NCBI GenBank assembly: GCA_030762985.1
Contig: JAUMHS010000013.1
Coordinates: 10,772,148 to 10,836,147, forward strand
Direction: 5' to 3'
Source: Adelphocoris suturalis
Taxonomy: Eukaryota > Arthropoda > Insecta > Hemiptera > Miridae
DNA: 64,000 nt
The position numbers were made by a program, and so were the translations under genes. Positions 23,905 through 34,939 of this stretch are shown here, one piece after another (within the stretch, counting starts at the first letter, position 1; the number at the start of each line of letters is the position of its first letter). The notes under the pieces are model-generated. The model had not been told where the DNA came from. It searched no databases and was given only the letters and a program-made list of their open reading frames with translations.

Positions 23905-24330
23905 ACCGTAAGGTGGGGCGAATCGGGTCAGTGGGGTGAATAGGGTCAATTTTCGGGAAAATTACAAAAATCGAAAAATATCGGCAACGGACAAAGATAT
24001 CTAGACGATCCAAACAGCATTCGATTCCTTAGGTATCGATGCGCCAATTTATCGATTAGATAACGATCTACTGTCCGCCATGGGTAATACCCGGCCATGA
24101 AAATGGTGATGCCCAAATCAGCTGTTTTACAATAGCCCACAAACTTAGTTCACCCCGGCAACTGTGTGAAGGTTGGCAGCCTGTCCTTGTGATAACACAA
24201 CCCTGAACTTGTTTTTATAATTCCCTCCGAATTTGACAGCAGTGGCATAAACCGTTCGATTTGTTTTGATTTTTTTGTCGACGGGAGGCAGTTTTTGGGC
24301 TAAAGTGGGGCGAATCGGGTCAGCAACTTG
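23905..24330. repeat. repeat with GTGGGGCGAATCGGGTCAG ends
   Basis: The motif GTGGGGCGAATCGGGTCAG occurs at about 23912 and again at about 24306 in the same orientation. It could mark a tandem relic or the ends of an unclassified element. No coding sequence was seen. Confidence 0.35.
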
Positions 24331-24662
24331 TATTTTGGTTCACAAGAAAGGTAAAAACCAAAATTTTTTAAACATTTTTTTAAGTAGCTAGTTTTTTGGT
24401 GTGTTGAACACAAATCTGACCTCAAAAAATGCCCGCCTCTCAATCTTTTCTTCATATTTCTATCTAAATCACAAGAAACCTTGTGGATCTTAAGAAACTT
24501 TTGTAAAGTTCAAAATTGCAATCTTTGACGCATATTAACAATCCAAGTGGTTGAAATGGAAAGAGAGAAGAAAAATAATATAAAAAGTAAGGATATCTTC
24601 AACTCATTTTGTTAAAAACACAAGTTTTTTATTGGTTTTTGACGAAACGGATCTTGCGATAC

Positions 24663-25068
24663 AATATTCAGTTGTTCATTGGATTACAAATCCAAGCAAC
24701 GCCTAGAGGTCGCATTCATAGTTGCATCAGATATTATCCACAACTTGAAACCTCGAGCACATATTTCTCCACTGGAAGCCTCTATGGTAGGCCTCGACCT
24801 CACCAGCTATTATAAATTACGCCACCTTGTCGCCATATTCAAGATCTCCAATGGACCAGCACCGGAGTGTTTGAATTGCCTCATCTCTCGTGCTCTCTCT
24901 GCTGGATCCAACGCATTGAGAACTGTCCAGCATCGATCCCGAGCACTGGCTTACGCATTTGGTGTTGCAGGAGCGAAGCTGTGGAATTCATTGCCCCTTG
25001 GGGTCCGTGGCCTGATTGACATCCATTGCTCGATTCAGGCGTGCTGTAGGGTTGTTTCTAGCGCGTGA
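24663..25068 (+). pseudogene. LINE ORF2 C-terminal fragment
   Basis: The frame from 24679 reads 129 codons with 'ASDIIHNLKPRAHISPLE', 'YYKLRHLVAIFKI.NGPAPE' and 'SNALRTVQHRSRALAYAFGV.GAKLWNSLPLGVRG'. This is the conserved C-terminal block of CR1/Jockey-like reverse transcriptases, after the polymerase domain. No RT catalytic part is present, so it is a 5'-truncated copy. It sits in the intron between the first two coding exons of the + collectin-like gene. Confidence 0.7.
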
Positions 25069-25470
25069 CAACTAGCTTGCCCCCTCCATGAGAGTCTCGC
25101 TGGTGCACACCCAAAGGCACAACTAGCACTTCCTTGTGGCATTCTGGGCAACTTACAGTACTAGACAGCTGATCGCGTTTCATTCGTGATAACACTCTGC
25201 TTTAGATTTCAGGTTCAGGTGGTTGTTGTTATTATATTCGGGAAAAGTGAAGTCCCAGTGGCTGAAGTGATGAGCTTTTTCAGCCATGCTACATGACTAA
25301 AACTAAACTGAGAACTAAAAGAGCGAATTTTCTTTAATTTTCTCCCTCTTTTCGGAACAAATTATCAGCCAATATACGAGTATGTAGGAATTGTACAAGA
25401 ATCGTCGCGCACACAAAGCTTCCACTTTTTGTTTCGCAAAGAGCAAAATACTGATAGCATGGAGGCAATA

Positions 25471-25705
25471 GTCCAGTCATGCAGCATGACCCCATGAGCG
25501 AATTTTTGGAGAAATCTTCGACATTTTAGTCGCTATTGATCGTTTAGAGAAATTTTAGTTTATGATTTTGGTAGACAAACATGGAATCAAATTCTATCTA
25601 CAGCATGGTTCTAGCCTTAAACAGCATGGTTCTAGGATTGGTTATACAGGTATACTTCCATAAGAGTAGTTCAATCTGATTTTGGACAATTTTTCATGCA
25701 AATAA
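25471..25705. repeat. 5' fragment of the AGCGAATTTTTGAAGAAA family
   Basis: It starts GTCCAGTCATGCAGCATGAC and stops near 'ttcatgcaaata'. The right-hand two thirds are missing. Confidence 0.7.
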
Positions 25706-25916
25706 TTGTATACATAAGGGCCCCAGTGGCCCTACATACAAGTGAACGTTCTTTATCTTGTCTTTATCTTATAGTTAGCAACACTGTAGGTTCCTACCTA
25801 ACAAGTACCCACTTACGTAACAGGAATCAGATAATGACCCTACCTTTTATTAATGATGACTAAAATTTGTAATAACTGTAATCGTTGAAATGATGATTAT
25901 TGGACGTATTTTCTAG

Positions 25917-25971
25917 GGAGACTACGCCACTAGAGCGGATTTGAAGAAAATCGTGAGGAATCTACTTGAGG
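25917..25971 (+). CDS. collectin-like gene, helical linker exon
   Basis: This 55-nt exon between TTTTCTAG and GTGAGT encodes GDYATRADLKKIVRNLLE plus one base (phase 0 in, phase 1 out). Leu, Ile, Val and Leu at helical spacing with Lys and Arg between them suggest a short amphipathic or coiled-coil neck that could drive trimer assembly before the collagen segment. The same exon is kept with equal length and phase in the minus copy at 2562-2616. The next compatible exon found is the collagen exon at 46275, an intron of about 20 kb filled with transposable elements, so further exons in between may have been missed. Confidence 0.75.
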
Positions 25972-25999
25972 GTGAGTATTCTCAGAAATTCTGTCTCAT

Positions 26000-26428
26000 T
26001 TTACGCAAAACGATTGTTTTTATTTTTTACGTATTTTTCTCATGTTCCGAATTGCGTGTAAACCAGTTATTTGATACCTAAGTACAATTTATTCCGTTAT
26101 CTGGTAAACAAAAAAATCGTATAATTCGTGGCTACAAAAAAACTCGTAAAGGGGGTGAGGGGTGTAGTATTCTCTCGGACCCTTGGATTTATGTCACTCT
26201 TATCTGGACTGGGGGTGTCTCCTCTCACCTGGCCAGCACCTACAACAGAACCCCAAGAGGGCCGCTGAAATTTACCATTGTTCTTTAAGTCTTTTTGGAG
26301 TTGCTGTCTCTGATATCCTGCATTCCATCGGAAGCTATCATTTCATTACAATATATATATATGTATTGTAATGTATATATATATGTATATATATATATAA
26401 AACAATATGTTGAGTTCTCGACCACTTT
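26000..26428. other. intron sequence with AT-rich microsatellite
   Basis: A TATA/GTAT-rich run lies at about 26350-26400. A frame at 26183-26371 has no domain I can name. Nothing else was recognised. Confidence 0.4.
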
Positions 26429-27240
26429 TGGTTTATTATTTCCAATGATAAGCCTATGTGATCGTGTAGCAAAAAATTTTTATAACCCACCCTCAAACTT
26501 TGTCATTTTACGTTTCAAGGTGCGTAGAATCCAAGTTTGAAATGTCCGCCGTTCGCCGTCCGGGCCATAAAAGGCCTAAGAATTGACTTAAAAAACGCGT
26601 TCTTTTGCACATAGACTCCATTTGGGGTCTAGTTGGTCCTAACGTTTAACCATCCCGATCGCTTTACTCGCATAGATGCTATGGGCCAAAAACGGGCGAA
26701 AAAGTGTCTTTTTCGAGACTTTGAGTTTTATACGTGTTAGACGCACGCCTGACACGCTTGGCAGGGGGTCACGGTGGGTGGTGAGGGGGGTGGAGTGAGA
26801 GGAGGCGCCGCGGCACCTTGTGGTGGCTGGAGTGACCAGGGGCGTAGCAGAAAGTTGTAGGAGAATGGATATTTATTACTTTTACGTGTTATAACCATAT
26901 ATACACCGCGGCACCATGAGGTGGGTACGGCGTTCCTTCGAGGCATGAATATATGTTTTTTTCTAGGTCATATTTGTGTGTTAATACCAATGCTCTTCCC
27001 ACGCATATTTAATAACATATCCTCTCAACTTTTCGTACCTACTTAGATAGTGATATAATTAAGGCAATAACTATTTGAATAGATAGGAGCTCAAATCGAG
27101 AAATATAAACATGCGTATATAATTATAGATGTATAGGTTGTGGCAACTCGAAATAGGACACGCCGAGGAGTCTAGACGGGCCTTATGACGTACGCAAGCC
27201 AACTAAAACTATGATCAAACTCCATTGAAAAAATAATAAA
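26429..27240. mobile_element. GGTTTATTATT-TIR MITE, long copy
   Basis: It starts GGTTTATTATTTCC and ends AAAATAATAAACC, about 812 bp. It is in the same orientation as 13493-13974 and opposite to 20579-21412. No coding capacity. Confidence 0.65.
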
Positions 27241-27320
27241 CCTTTGTGAAATAATTTGCAGCGTTTTCTTAAAACAAGGTGTTAAGGTTCTTGAGGGTTG
27301 GTCAATGAATCAGGTTTTTT

Positions 27321-27368
27321 TCCTTATGCCGACGTTTCATCTAATTTATTAGACATCTTCAGGGCTGA
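27321..27368 (-). ncRNA. hammerhead-ribozyme-like motif 1
   Basis: On the - strand, CTGAAGA (27362-27356) is followed by a stem-loop TGTCTAAT/ATTAGAT and then GAAACGTC. CTGANGA and GAAA are the two invariant core boxes; ACGT after GAA is a palindrome that could form stem III between two copies, with cleavage expected after GTC. This is the minimal, dimer-type hammerhead arrangement known from Penelope-like elements and related retroposons. Activity is inferred. Confidence 0.5.
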
Positions 27369-27482
27369 GGGATGTTATTGTCCTATTTCATTGTATATTG
27401 TCGATCATGTTGTAGTTAATACGTGAAAAAAACTATGAAACTAGCACCAAACAATATGCTGAGGGTAGGATTCTTAGTTCAC

Positions 27483-27489
<7 letters not shown>

Positions 27490-27534
<45 letters not shown>
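27490..27534. repeat. (AT)n microsatellite
   Basis: A pure TA run between hammerhead-like motifs 1 and 2. Further runs lie at 27649-27677 and 28144-28209. Confidence 0.95.
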
Positions 27535-27541
<7 letters not shown>

Positions 27542-27604
27542 ATTTGAGGTATTAAGTACAGATGGTTGGGAAATATAGGAAACACATAAATATGACTTAC
27601 AAAA

Positions 27605-27640
27605 AGAGAATATTTCGCCGTTTCGGCGTCGTCAGATATA
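27605..27640 (-). ncRNA. hammerhead-ribozyme-like motif 2
   Basis: On the - strand, CTGACGA (27635-27629) is followed by a GCCG/CGGC stem with an AAA loop and one extra C, then GAAATATTC. ATAT after GAA could be the palindromic stem III. The invariant CTGANGA and GAAA boxes are both present. The extra base next to stem II makes activity uncertain. Confidence 0.45.
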
Positions 27641-27646
27641 TGTGTG

Positions 27647-27677
<31 letters not shown>

Positions 27678-27678
<1 letters not shown>

Positions 27679-28111
27679 CTTGAGGTTGGGAATTGACCAA
27701 GCTAGTCTTTGTGTAGAGTTGTTTATTTTCCTACGACGTTTCGGTCCTGGAGCAGGACCCCATTCATGTAGATAGATAGTTTACAATTTAGTTCTTCATA
27801 AGGAATAAAGTGATGATTGTATTGAATTTAGTTTAAAGTCAACAGTCAACATTAACACTTTGAAATAGGAAATATGCAAATAGGAACATCCACTGTTATT
27901 CAAACTGTCACGCATATTTCCTATTTCAAAGTGTTAATGTTGACTGTTGACTTTCAACAAAATTCAATACAATCATCACTTTATTCCTTATGAAGAACTA
28001 AATTGTAAAATATCTATCTATATGAATAGGGTCCTGCTCAAGGACCGAAACGTCGTAGGAAAATAAACAACTCTACACAAAGACTAGCTTGGTCAATTCC
28101 CAACCTCAAGT
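27678..28111. repeat. large palindrome with 200-bp arms (foldback element)
   Basis: Arms 27678-27877 and 27912-28111 are inverted copies with few mismatches, separated by a 34-nt loop. The outer ends are ACTTGAGGTTGGGAATTGACC and its inverse, bordered by AT microsatellites. Each arm contains GGTCCT.../AGGACC followed by GAAACGTCGTAGG, a hammerhead-like stem II plus GAAA box and stem III, reading outward from the centre in both arms. It looks like an inverted dimer of a Penelope-type or retrozyme-like fragment. No protein is encoded. Confidence 0.8.
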
Positions 28112-28140
28112 TCTCATATTTGACCAGTCAGAAACTCACC

Positions 28141-28143
<3 letters not shown>

Positions 28144-28209
<66 letters not shown>
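28144..28209. repeat. (AT)n microsatellite
   Basis: A pure TA run of about 65 nt just outside the right arm of the palindrome. Confidence 0.95.
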
Positions 28210-28644
28210 CTATATAGACACAGACTTACGGCGTCGTTATAAGGTGAGGCGCAGGCTTACGGCGTCACCTCCCAGTGCTACAAAACGATGCCACAATCCT
28301 GTAATTCACTTGACAAACAGGCATACGGCACCACTTGTCTTGAAGGCGAGGTATAACCAAAACCAATGAAGGGGCAGAAGTGAGTAACGTGAAATGCAGG
28401 ATTGTGGCACACATACCGTGTTTTCTCTCTCACTCTCTCTTTTTTCTTTCTTTTCTGCCGCACCTCGACCAGAAGGGTCATTAGCGGCATAGCTATCCTC
28501 TTGTCGAGGGGCTCACCATGGGTTTGGGCATTGGTAAAAACGATTATTTTAGAGCCACACCTCCGGGGTGGAGACAAACCTTCCTCTGGGTTGGGGATTC
28601 AAATGAAATATGTCCATCGGTTCCAGATGGTTGAAGAATGATCG

Positions 28645-29800
28645 GAATTCAGAAAAAAAGTTTTTCACTAGTAAAATTTGCGATGAATTAATTTTCCATG
28701 GTCCCGATGACCTGGGCTGTCAGGGAGGGGGTAAATGTGAAGATTGTTATATTTCAGATTTTTAAAATTGGAAAAAAAGTTTTTCACCAGTAAAATTTGT
28801 GATGAATTCATTTTTCATGGTCCCGAGGACCTGGGCTGTCAGGGAGGGGGCAAATGTGAAGATTGTTATATTTCAGCTTGTTAAAATCGGAAAAAAAGTT
28901 TTTCACTAGTGAAATTCATGATGAATTCATTTTTCATGGTCCCGAGGACCTGGTCGGTCATTTTAAAAAGCTGAAATATAACAACCTTCACATTTACCCC
29001 CTGTAAATGTGAAGGTTGTTATATTTCAGATTTTTAAAATCGGAAAAAAAGTTTTTCACAAGTAAAATTCGCGATGAGTTCATTTTTCATGGTCCCCAGG
29101 ATCTGGGCGGTCAGGGAGGGGGCAAATGTGAAGATTGTTATATATCAGCTTTTTGAAATCGGAAAAAAAGTTTTTCACTAGTAAAATTCGTGATGAATTC
29201 ATTTTTCATTGTCCCGAGGACCTGGGCTGTCAGGGAGGGGGTAAATGTGAAGATTGTTAAATTTCAGCTTTTAAAAATCGGAAAAAAAAAGGTTTTCACT
29301 AGTAAAAATCGTGATGAATTCATTTTTCATGGTCCCGAGGACCTGGGCTGTCCGGGAGGGGTACATGTGAGGATTGTTATATATCAGCTTTTTAAAATCG
29401 GAAAAAACGTTTTTCACTAGTAAAATTCGTGATGAATTCATTTTTCATTGTCCCCGAGGACCTGGGGCGTCAGGGAGGGGGTAAATGTGAAGATTCTTAT
29501 ATTTCAGCTTTTTAAAATCGGAAAAAAAGGTTTTCACTAGTAAAAATCGTGATGAATTCATTTTTCATGGTCCCGAGGACCTGGGCTGTCCGGGAGGGGT
29601 ACATGTGAGGATTGTTATATATCAGCTTTTTAAAATCGGAAAAAACGTTTTTCACTAGTAAAATTCGTGATGAATTCATTTTTCATGGTCCCCAGGACAG
29701 GGGCGGTCAGGGAGGGGGTAAATTTAAAAATTGTTATATTTCAGCTTTTTAAAATCGGAAAAAAGTTTTTCAGTAGTAAATTCGTGATGAATTCATTTTA
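28645..29800. repeat. minisatellite, about 118-bp unit, ten copies
   Basis: Units start near 28650, 28769, 28887, 29041, 29159, 29278, 29398, 29519, 29637 and 29754, each with 'ggaaaaaaagtttttcacta', 'gatgaattcatttttcatgg', 'gaggacctgggctgtcaggg' and 'gaagattgttatatttcagc'. The third interval is longer because part of a unit is inverted, giving a hairpin at 28961-29040. The frame at 29190-29420 is only the repeat read in one phase. Confidence 0.9.
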
Positions 29801-29809
29801 ATATTACGT

Positions 29810-31560
29810 ATACCCACCTACCGCCGGAGTTTAATCAAAATCGTACCACTAGATGATAAGACGTCGAGGTTATATAGTAAATCAGGAGTAGTTGCATCTC
29901 GTTTCTTACTCAATACTTCACTCTGCTCATGCGAAAACGTAAATTCTACCAAGCATCATTTCCCACACCCTAGTCACCCGATCTCGCTGAAATTTGAATG
30001 ATAGTTGGGAGATGACTATTTGATCATCCCATATCAATATCACTAATTGCTATTAGTGATATTGATTGTATCACTAATAGCTACTGCGCATGCCCCTATG
30101 TGAAATACTTGTAACGACCTCAATTTCCACAGTTTTCAACCGCTTTTGATGAAATTGTCATTGAATGCGCGGGTTAGGTTGTAGGTGGTCCCGTACCTAT
30201 TTCATCGTTCTTAAGTCATCAGTTCATTCTGCGCATGAGCAAATGTGAATAACATTGAGTATCATTTTTTCGTTTCTTAATTGACCAGTTATGACGTTTT
30301 TCGCTACTTCTTCATTTAATCTTTTCCGCTAAGGGATTTTTCAAGGTCATTTAAAACGTTTCAATGATCTATACATTCATGATACGCAAACGAGGAAGCT
30401 ATGTGCCACACCCAAATTAGCAGACTTTTTTTTGGGGGGGGGGGGGGGGGGGGGGGGAGATATTTTATAAGGATGTGTTGTTAACTTTGACGACTGGTTA
30501 GGCCAATAGTTAACGTTGAAGATGAACTATGGGTGGATAATTTTTTTATTGCTTAGGTAGGGTTGCCTTCACGGGCACTTTATATACGGTATTTTTGCAC
30601 AAAAATTCGAAAAAATATAGTAGGTATGTTGGAAAAATATAGTAGGTATGTTGGAAAAATATATTTATATCGGTGTAAATAAGTAGTGGATTTATAGGGA
30701 TCGGAAGAAAAAAGGCAAAAAGACCTGACTTTTTCAAGATCGAAGTTTAACTGCTGATAAATTCGGCTTAGCCTGGCCGAAAACTCCAGTATTCGTAACG
30801 GAAAACTTGACCCCACTGAGAGCAGATATACTACGGAAAAGAAGCATCAAATATGTCTGGATTAAGAACTTTCTAGTCCATACGAGGAAAAATGAAAATT
30901 AGCCAGTGAAGGTAATTCGTACCCTCGACGACCTAGATAACATTCGAAACGTGATATTTGCTTTTGAAAATTGGTTGATCCACATGTAGACAATTTCAGT
31001 GATGGATTTAATGAGTTTTGCTTCCTCACTACCGAAGTTAGGAAAGCTATGTGTTCGTGATTGAAGTCGAAAAAAAGTTTTGTCCTCCAAAATCAAAATG
31101 TTCTGTTGCTTTTTGCGTTTCAGAGCTTGCTGATCAATTTCGGTTACGTGTCCGTCTGTCTGTCTGCCTGTTTGAAGAATGTCGTATGAATTACATCAAG
31201 ATTGGTGGAGTAATAACTATAGCGCATGCGCAAAACTAAAATTGATCGAGACAGAAATAACTACAATACTAATAGACCGATATTTATGAAATTTTCAAGG
31301 AATATGGGATTTAGCTCCTAGAAGTTCCCTCATGAATTTCATTACTGTTGGATTAATGGTAGTTTGTGCGCATGCGCAAACGTTTATTTCTTATAACGAC
31401 GATTTATCGATCATTTTGACTCGTACTTTGTTCTTCAACTAATTCTATACGTCCATGTTATAATATGTGAGGAAGCTATACTGCCCACCCAACTTGGCAG
31501 ACGTTTTTGTGATTTGGTAGTGAGTCTAATTGCATGTCTTACCAATCTTTCAATGATTAC
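29810..31560. other. intron or intergenic sequence with dispersed repeats
   Basis: Contains relics with 'gcgcatgcccc/gcgcatgagcaaatg' motifs related to 1480-2440, a repeated 'aaaaatatagtaggtatgttgg' (30611-30660), and 'gtccgtctgtctgtctgcctg' (about 31150), inverse of the motif near 2370. No gene was recognised. Confidence 0.4.
30434..30457. repeat. poly-G run of 24 nt
   Basis: An uninterrupted run of 24 G after 8 T. The flanking sequence 'aggaagctatgtgccacaccc' belongs to the dispersed AAGTTGGGTGGGCAG family in inverted form. Confidence 0.9.
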
Positions 31561-31583
31561 ATGAGTTAAAATGAACTAGCTAT

Positions 31584-32570
31584 TGGGAACAAAAAATTAT
31601 TTTCCATATGCACTTAAGGAGCTACAATTGTAATTTTGATGAAATGAGAGTATTGTTGGAAACTGTTACTTGTAAGCCAGATTTTATTATTCTTACTGAG
31701 GTCTATGGTAGACTTTGCGAACTATTGCAACTTATGAATGGGTACAGGGCCTCAAAATCATCGAATACCAATAGAAATAATAATGACAGGGGTTTTTTTT
31801 TATGGCAATGATAAATATGATTACAGTATTGAAGAATCAACATTGTGTGATGCAACAGTAGGTACTTAAAATTAGATTTGTGTGTGACAAGGTACGATAT
31901 GTAATCTATGGCATTTATAGATCCCCTACAACCAATCCTTATCAAGTTTATTCGAGATTTGAGGTTGGAACTTGAAAATGTTGATCGAGATTGTTTTACT
32001 TACATTGTAAGAGATATCAATATCGTTTTATTGCAAGAAGATAATAGTAATGATCATCTGAATATGATTTCTTCCATGGGGTTACTGAGCCCACCCGAGT
32101 TCAAGGGTTGTCAACTAGTTGCTTAGATCATATAATTGCCCGATCAAAGCACTCACAGCTCAACCCTGCTGAAATAAAGAGAGCGATTACCGACTACTTT
32201 AGCACGGTGGTGACTATTGTTAATTCACACAATGAAATCTTGAATGATAACAAAAACACCTTAAAATTTAAGAAAAAAATTGGCTTTGAGGCAGTAGGAG
32301 TTTCTTTTTCTAACATGGATCGGTCTTCGGTGTATGAAGAAGATTTGAATCAGTCGGCAAATGCATTTATTAATTTATTGAAAAATGTTATTGAGTATCA
32401 TACTACAGTTGAAACTTTCAAACCCACCTTCAATAGACATACTCCGTGGATTACGAATGGTCTAACGATTTCTATTACAAGACGCGATAAACACAAGTTT
32501 AGCAAATTAGTTAAACAACCCTACAGTAAACGATTAAAAGATTACTATAAAAATATTGAAATAAGTTGAA
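31584..32570 (+). pseudogene. LINE ORF2 endonuclease relic
   Basis: Broken frames carry typical endonuclease pieces: 'SYNCNFDEMRVLLETV.CKPDFIILTEVY' (31608 on), 'YIVRDINIVLL' where intact elements have GDINxDLL (about 31990-32030), and 'STSCLDHIIAR' (32108 on). A region before the reverse transcriptase follows, with 'PWITNGLTISITRRDKHKFSKL'. Several frameshifts separate the pieces and the RT is absent here. An RT-end relic of a similar element lies at 40030-40890. Confidence 0.6.
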
Positions 32571-32599
32571 ATACATTATTAGGAAAACTAGAGACACAG

Positions 32600-33530
32600 T
32601 AACATTTCCAACAGAAAAAGAGTTTGCCAAGTTGGGTGGGCAGTATAACTTCCTCAATATTGTAACATGGACGAATTAGTAGAAGAACAATTATTTAACA
32701 TCCGACAGTTCTGTTAGTGGCGAAATGTTGGGTGGGCAATGTAGCTTCCATACATATTTTAACATGGAAGTATAGAATTAGATGAAGTTTTATTATTTCC
32801 ACATACTCTTTATTTGGTAGCCCTTCTACGCAGATGAATGGCCTATCTAAATTGAAATAAATATAAAAAAATTTAAAATTATTACTTATGAATATTGCTT
32901 TCCAAGATTTCATGTGAAAATAGGAACTGTAAAAATACGAATCCTACGAATTTTCAAATTTTCCACCACCAACCAAACCAAGGGCTGTAGGTTTCGATGG
33001 TATAGGGACTATATCCCACAACGAGCGAGCGTGAAAAGCCACCCCTAGCGAGCGAAGCGAGCAACATTCCCTACACAGGTCGGATTTCAACGGTGTTTTT
33101 CCTACCAACTCGGGATGGACTATTTATATCCCATCGCATCTATACATTCCACAGAGAGCGAGCGAAGCAAGCAACATTACCTACACATTTCAAATCACCC
33201 GTACTGATCCACCGTTTCCTATCATTCTACATGTCCCACTCGACAGCAAAGACCATAGGATCTATACAGCCACCGAGCCAGTGAAGCGATAGAGAAAACT
33301 AGACTATCTATTTATAAGAATGAAACTCCGTGTGTTTGTCTGTCAGTTTGTCTGCCTATGCTATGCATGGCCGAACAACTGAGTGGGGGTGTTTATGAGT
33401 GGGGGGGATCTTCTTGGATGTTTCAGAAAGGGGGCATAAGCGATTTTAAAATTTTCTAATCCCACCCAAAACATGGGGTGGAGGGCGGGAAGGGGGTGGA
33501 GCCCCTTTTATGTCCTTTTTTTCCCCCAAG
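32600..33530. repeat. dispersed AAGTTGGGTGGGCAG and GCGAGCGAAGCGAGC repeats
   Basis: 'gccaagttgggtgggcagtataacttcctc' type units lie at about 32622-32660 and 32727-32770. The block 32965-33300 ('gggctgtaggtttcgatggtatag...agcgagcgaagcgagcaacatt') recurs at about 39780-40015. No gene was recognised. Confidence 0.55.
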
Positions 33531-33800
33531 CCCTCGTTCTTCTACCACTGCCTCATTAAAATTTGATTGAGAACACTTCGTATGTCTGCGACAAAGTTAC
33601 GTTACTGAACTCGTAGAACACGATGGTGCCTTCAAAAGTGGCAAAACATACTGTCGAGTTTAGGCTACAAACTAAATTAACTTATACGAAAACAAGTATT
33701 TGGTTCAAGACTCAAAGCACAACTATGCTTTTTTATTAGTAACACAATAACATAACTGCATAATTACAATACAACTTCCTAGAAATAATAATCACTGTAG

Positions 33801-34202
33801 TCATTCCCTTACATCACTCTCCCTCCCCGCCGAGCTCTTGCAAGGAGCTAGATGATTTGCATGCACCACTCGACGTTTTCCGCGAGGGATCCGAATGCGG
33901 AAAACCACGTCACTTATTGCCTTGATAATTTTACAGGGTCCTATCCACTCCAATTGAAGTTTGGGACAGAATCCAACTTGGCGATGTGGCCAGTAATACC
34001 AAACTTTATCTCCTTCTGTAAATCGTGGAGCTCTGCTTCTGACATCATAGCGGACCTTGCTTTGATCTGCAACATGTTTTATTTGTTTTTGAGCCATGCC
34101 ATGTAAGGTCGTTAACTTTTTTCGAAGCTCGTGGGCATAAGTCGACGCAAGGGTTCCCTCCTCTGGAATCTTACCCACCAGTAAGTGTAATGGCAGGGTC
34201 AA
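33801..34202 (-). pseudogene. Ty3/gypsy integrase C-terminal fragment
   Basis: The - strand frame includes 'QIKHVADQSKVRYDVRSRAP', 'FTEGDKVWYYWPHRQVGFCP', then 'KLQLEWIGPCKIIKAISDVV' and 'VVHANHLAPCK'. This matches the GPY/F-type C-terminal module of gypsy integrases. It continues the integrase at 34230-34928 after a stop or frameshift. Confidence 0.7.
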
Positions 34203-34229
34203 CCGACGCCCCAGGTTGAGCTTTGCTGG

Positions 34230-34928
34230 TTAAAATCCAGTAGAAGAGTGTTCTGTGGCTCTATATGCCAAAAGTACATAAGGTAGCCATATATCCCAGT
34301 CTCGCTGATTTCCATCCACCATCTTGGCCAACATTTCCCATAAGGAACGGTTGAACCTCTCAACCAGTCTGTCACTCTGGGGTCTTCCAGGAGAAGTCCT
34401 TGTCTTATAAATTCTGAGCATTCTCATAACCTCCTTGAAAACTTCGGATTCAAACCCTGTGCCTTGAACAGAGTTCAGCTCTATTGGCACCCCAAAACGT
34501 GAAATAACTGTCTCTTCCAGTCCACGAGCCAATGTCTCAGCCTTGATGTCACTAGTTGGAAAAGCCTCTGGCCATTTTGTAAAATAGTCAATAAGCACCA
34601 CCACATATCTATTCCCCTGCTCTGTCAGTGGTAGGGGCCCTATGATGTCCATTCCTACCCTCTCAAATGGGGTAACAGTTACATATGTCTGCATAGGAGC
34701 TCTAGTGTTGGTATTTCTTCTGCGCCAACAAAATTCACAATTTGCACAATGAACCTGAACAGCTCCCTGAAGACCTGGCCAGTAGAACTTCATCCGTATC
34801 TCACTCAGTGTTCTCCTTTTCCCAAGGTGCCCCATGTTATGGGCTGCCATCAGAACTTCCTGCCTCCGGTATTGTGGCACAAGAACTTGCTCCACTGTTT
34901 CTGTTTCAGTTTCATTCCAGTCGTACAA
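34230..34928 (-). pseudogene. Ty3/gypsy integrase, catalytic core with a lost catalytic Asp
   Basis: In 232 codons there is an HHCC zinc site (H30, H34, C64, C67), 'FYWPGLQGAVQVHCANCEFC', the first catalytic Asp in 'VGMDIIGPLP' (residue 94), and the final Glu in 'DRLVERFNRSL' (residue 190). The second catalytic position, usually HSDQGTNF, reads NSVQGTGF, so Asp is replaced by Val. The enzyme would be dead. Neighbouring RT and RNase H pieces at 35249-36200 are broken, so this is an old gypsy copy on the - strand. Confidence 0.75.
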
Positions 34929-34939
34929 GGACTCCGTTT

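Larger units (their letters stand above)
17925..26000 (+). repeat. right arm of the head-to-head inverted duplication
   Basis: This arm is the inverse of the arm at 2.5-12.8 kb, with the same order of promoter-like block, first coding exon, intron block and helical exon. Private insertions here include two copies of the AGCGAATTTTTGAAGAAA family, a GGTTTATTATT MITE, an ACATGGATATG MITE and a LINE 3' fragment. Confidence 0.75.

Noticed and set aside
28645..29800. CRISPR-like array of direct repeats
   Set aside because: Units are whole 118-bp tandem copies without unique spacers, in a eukaryotic context.
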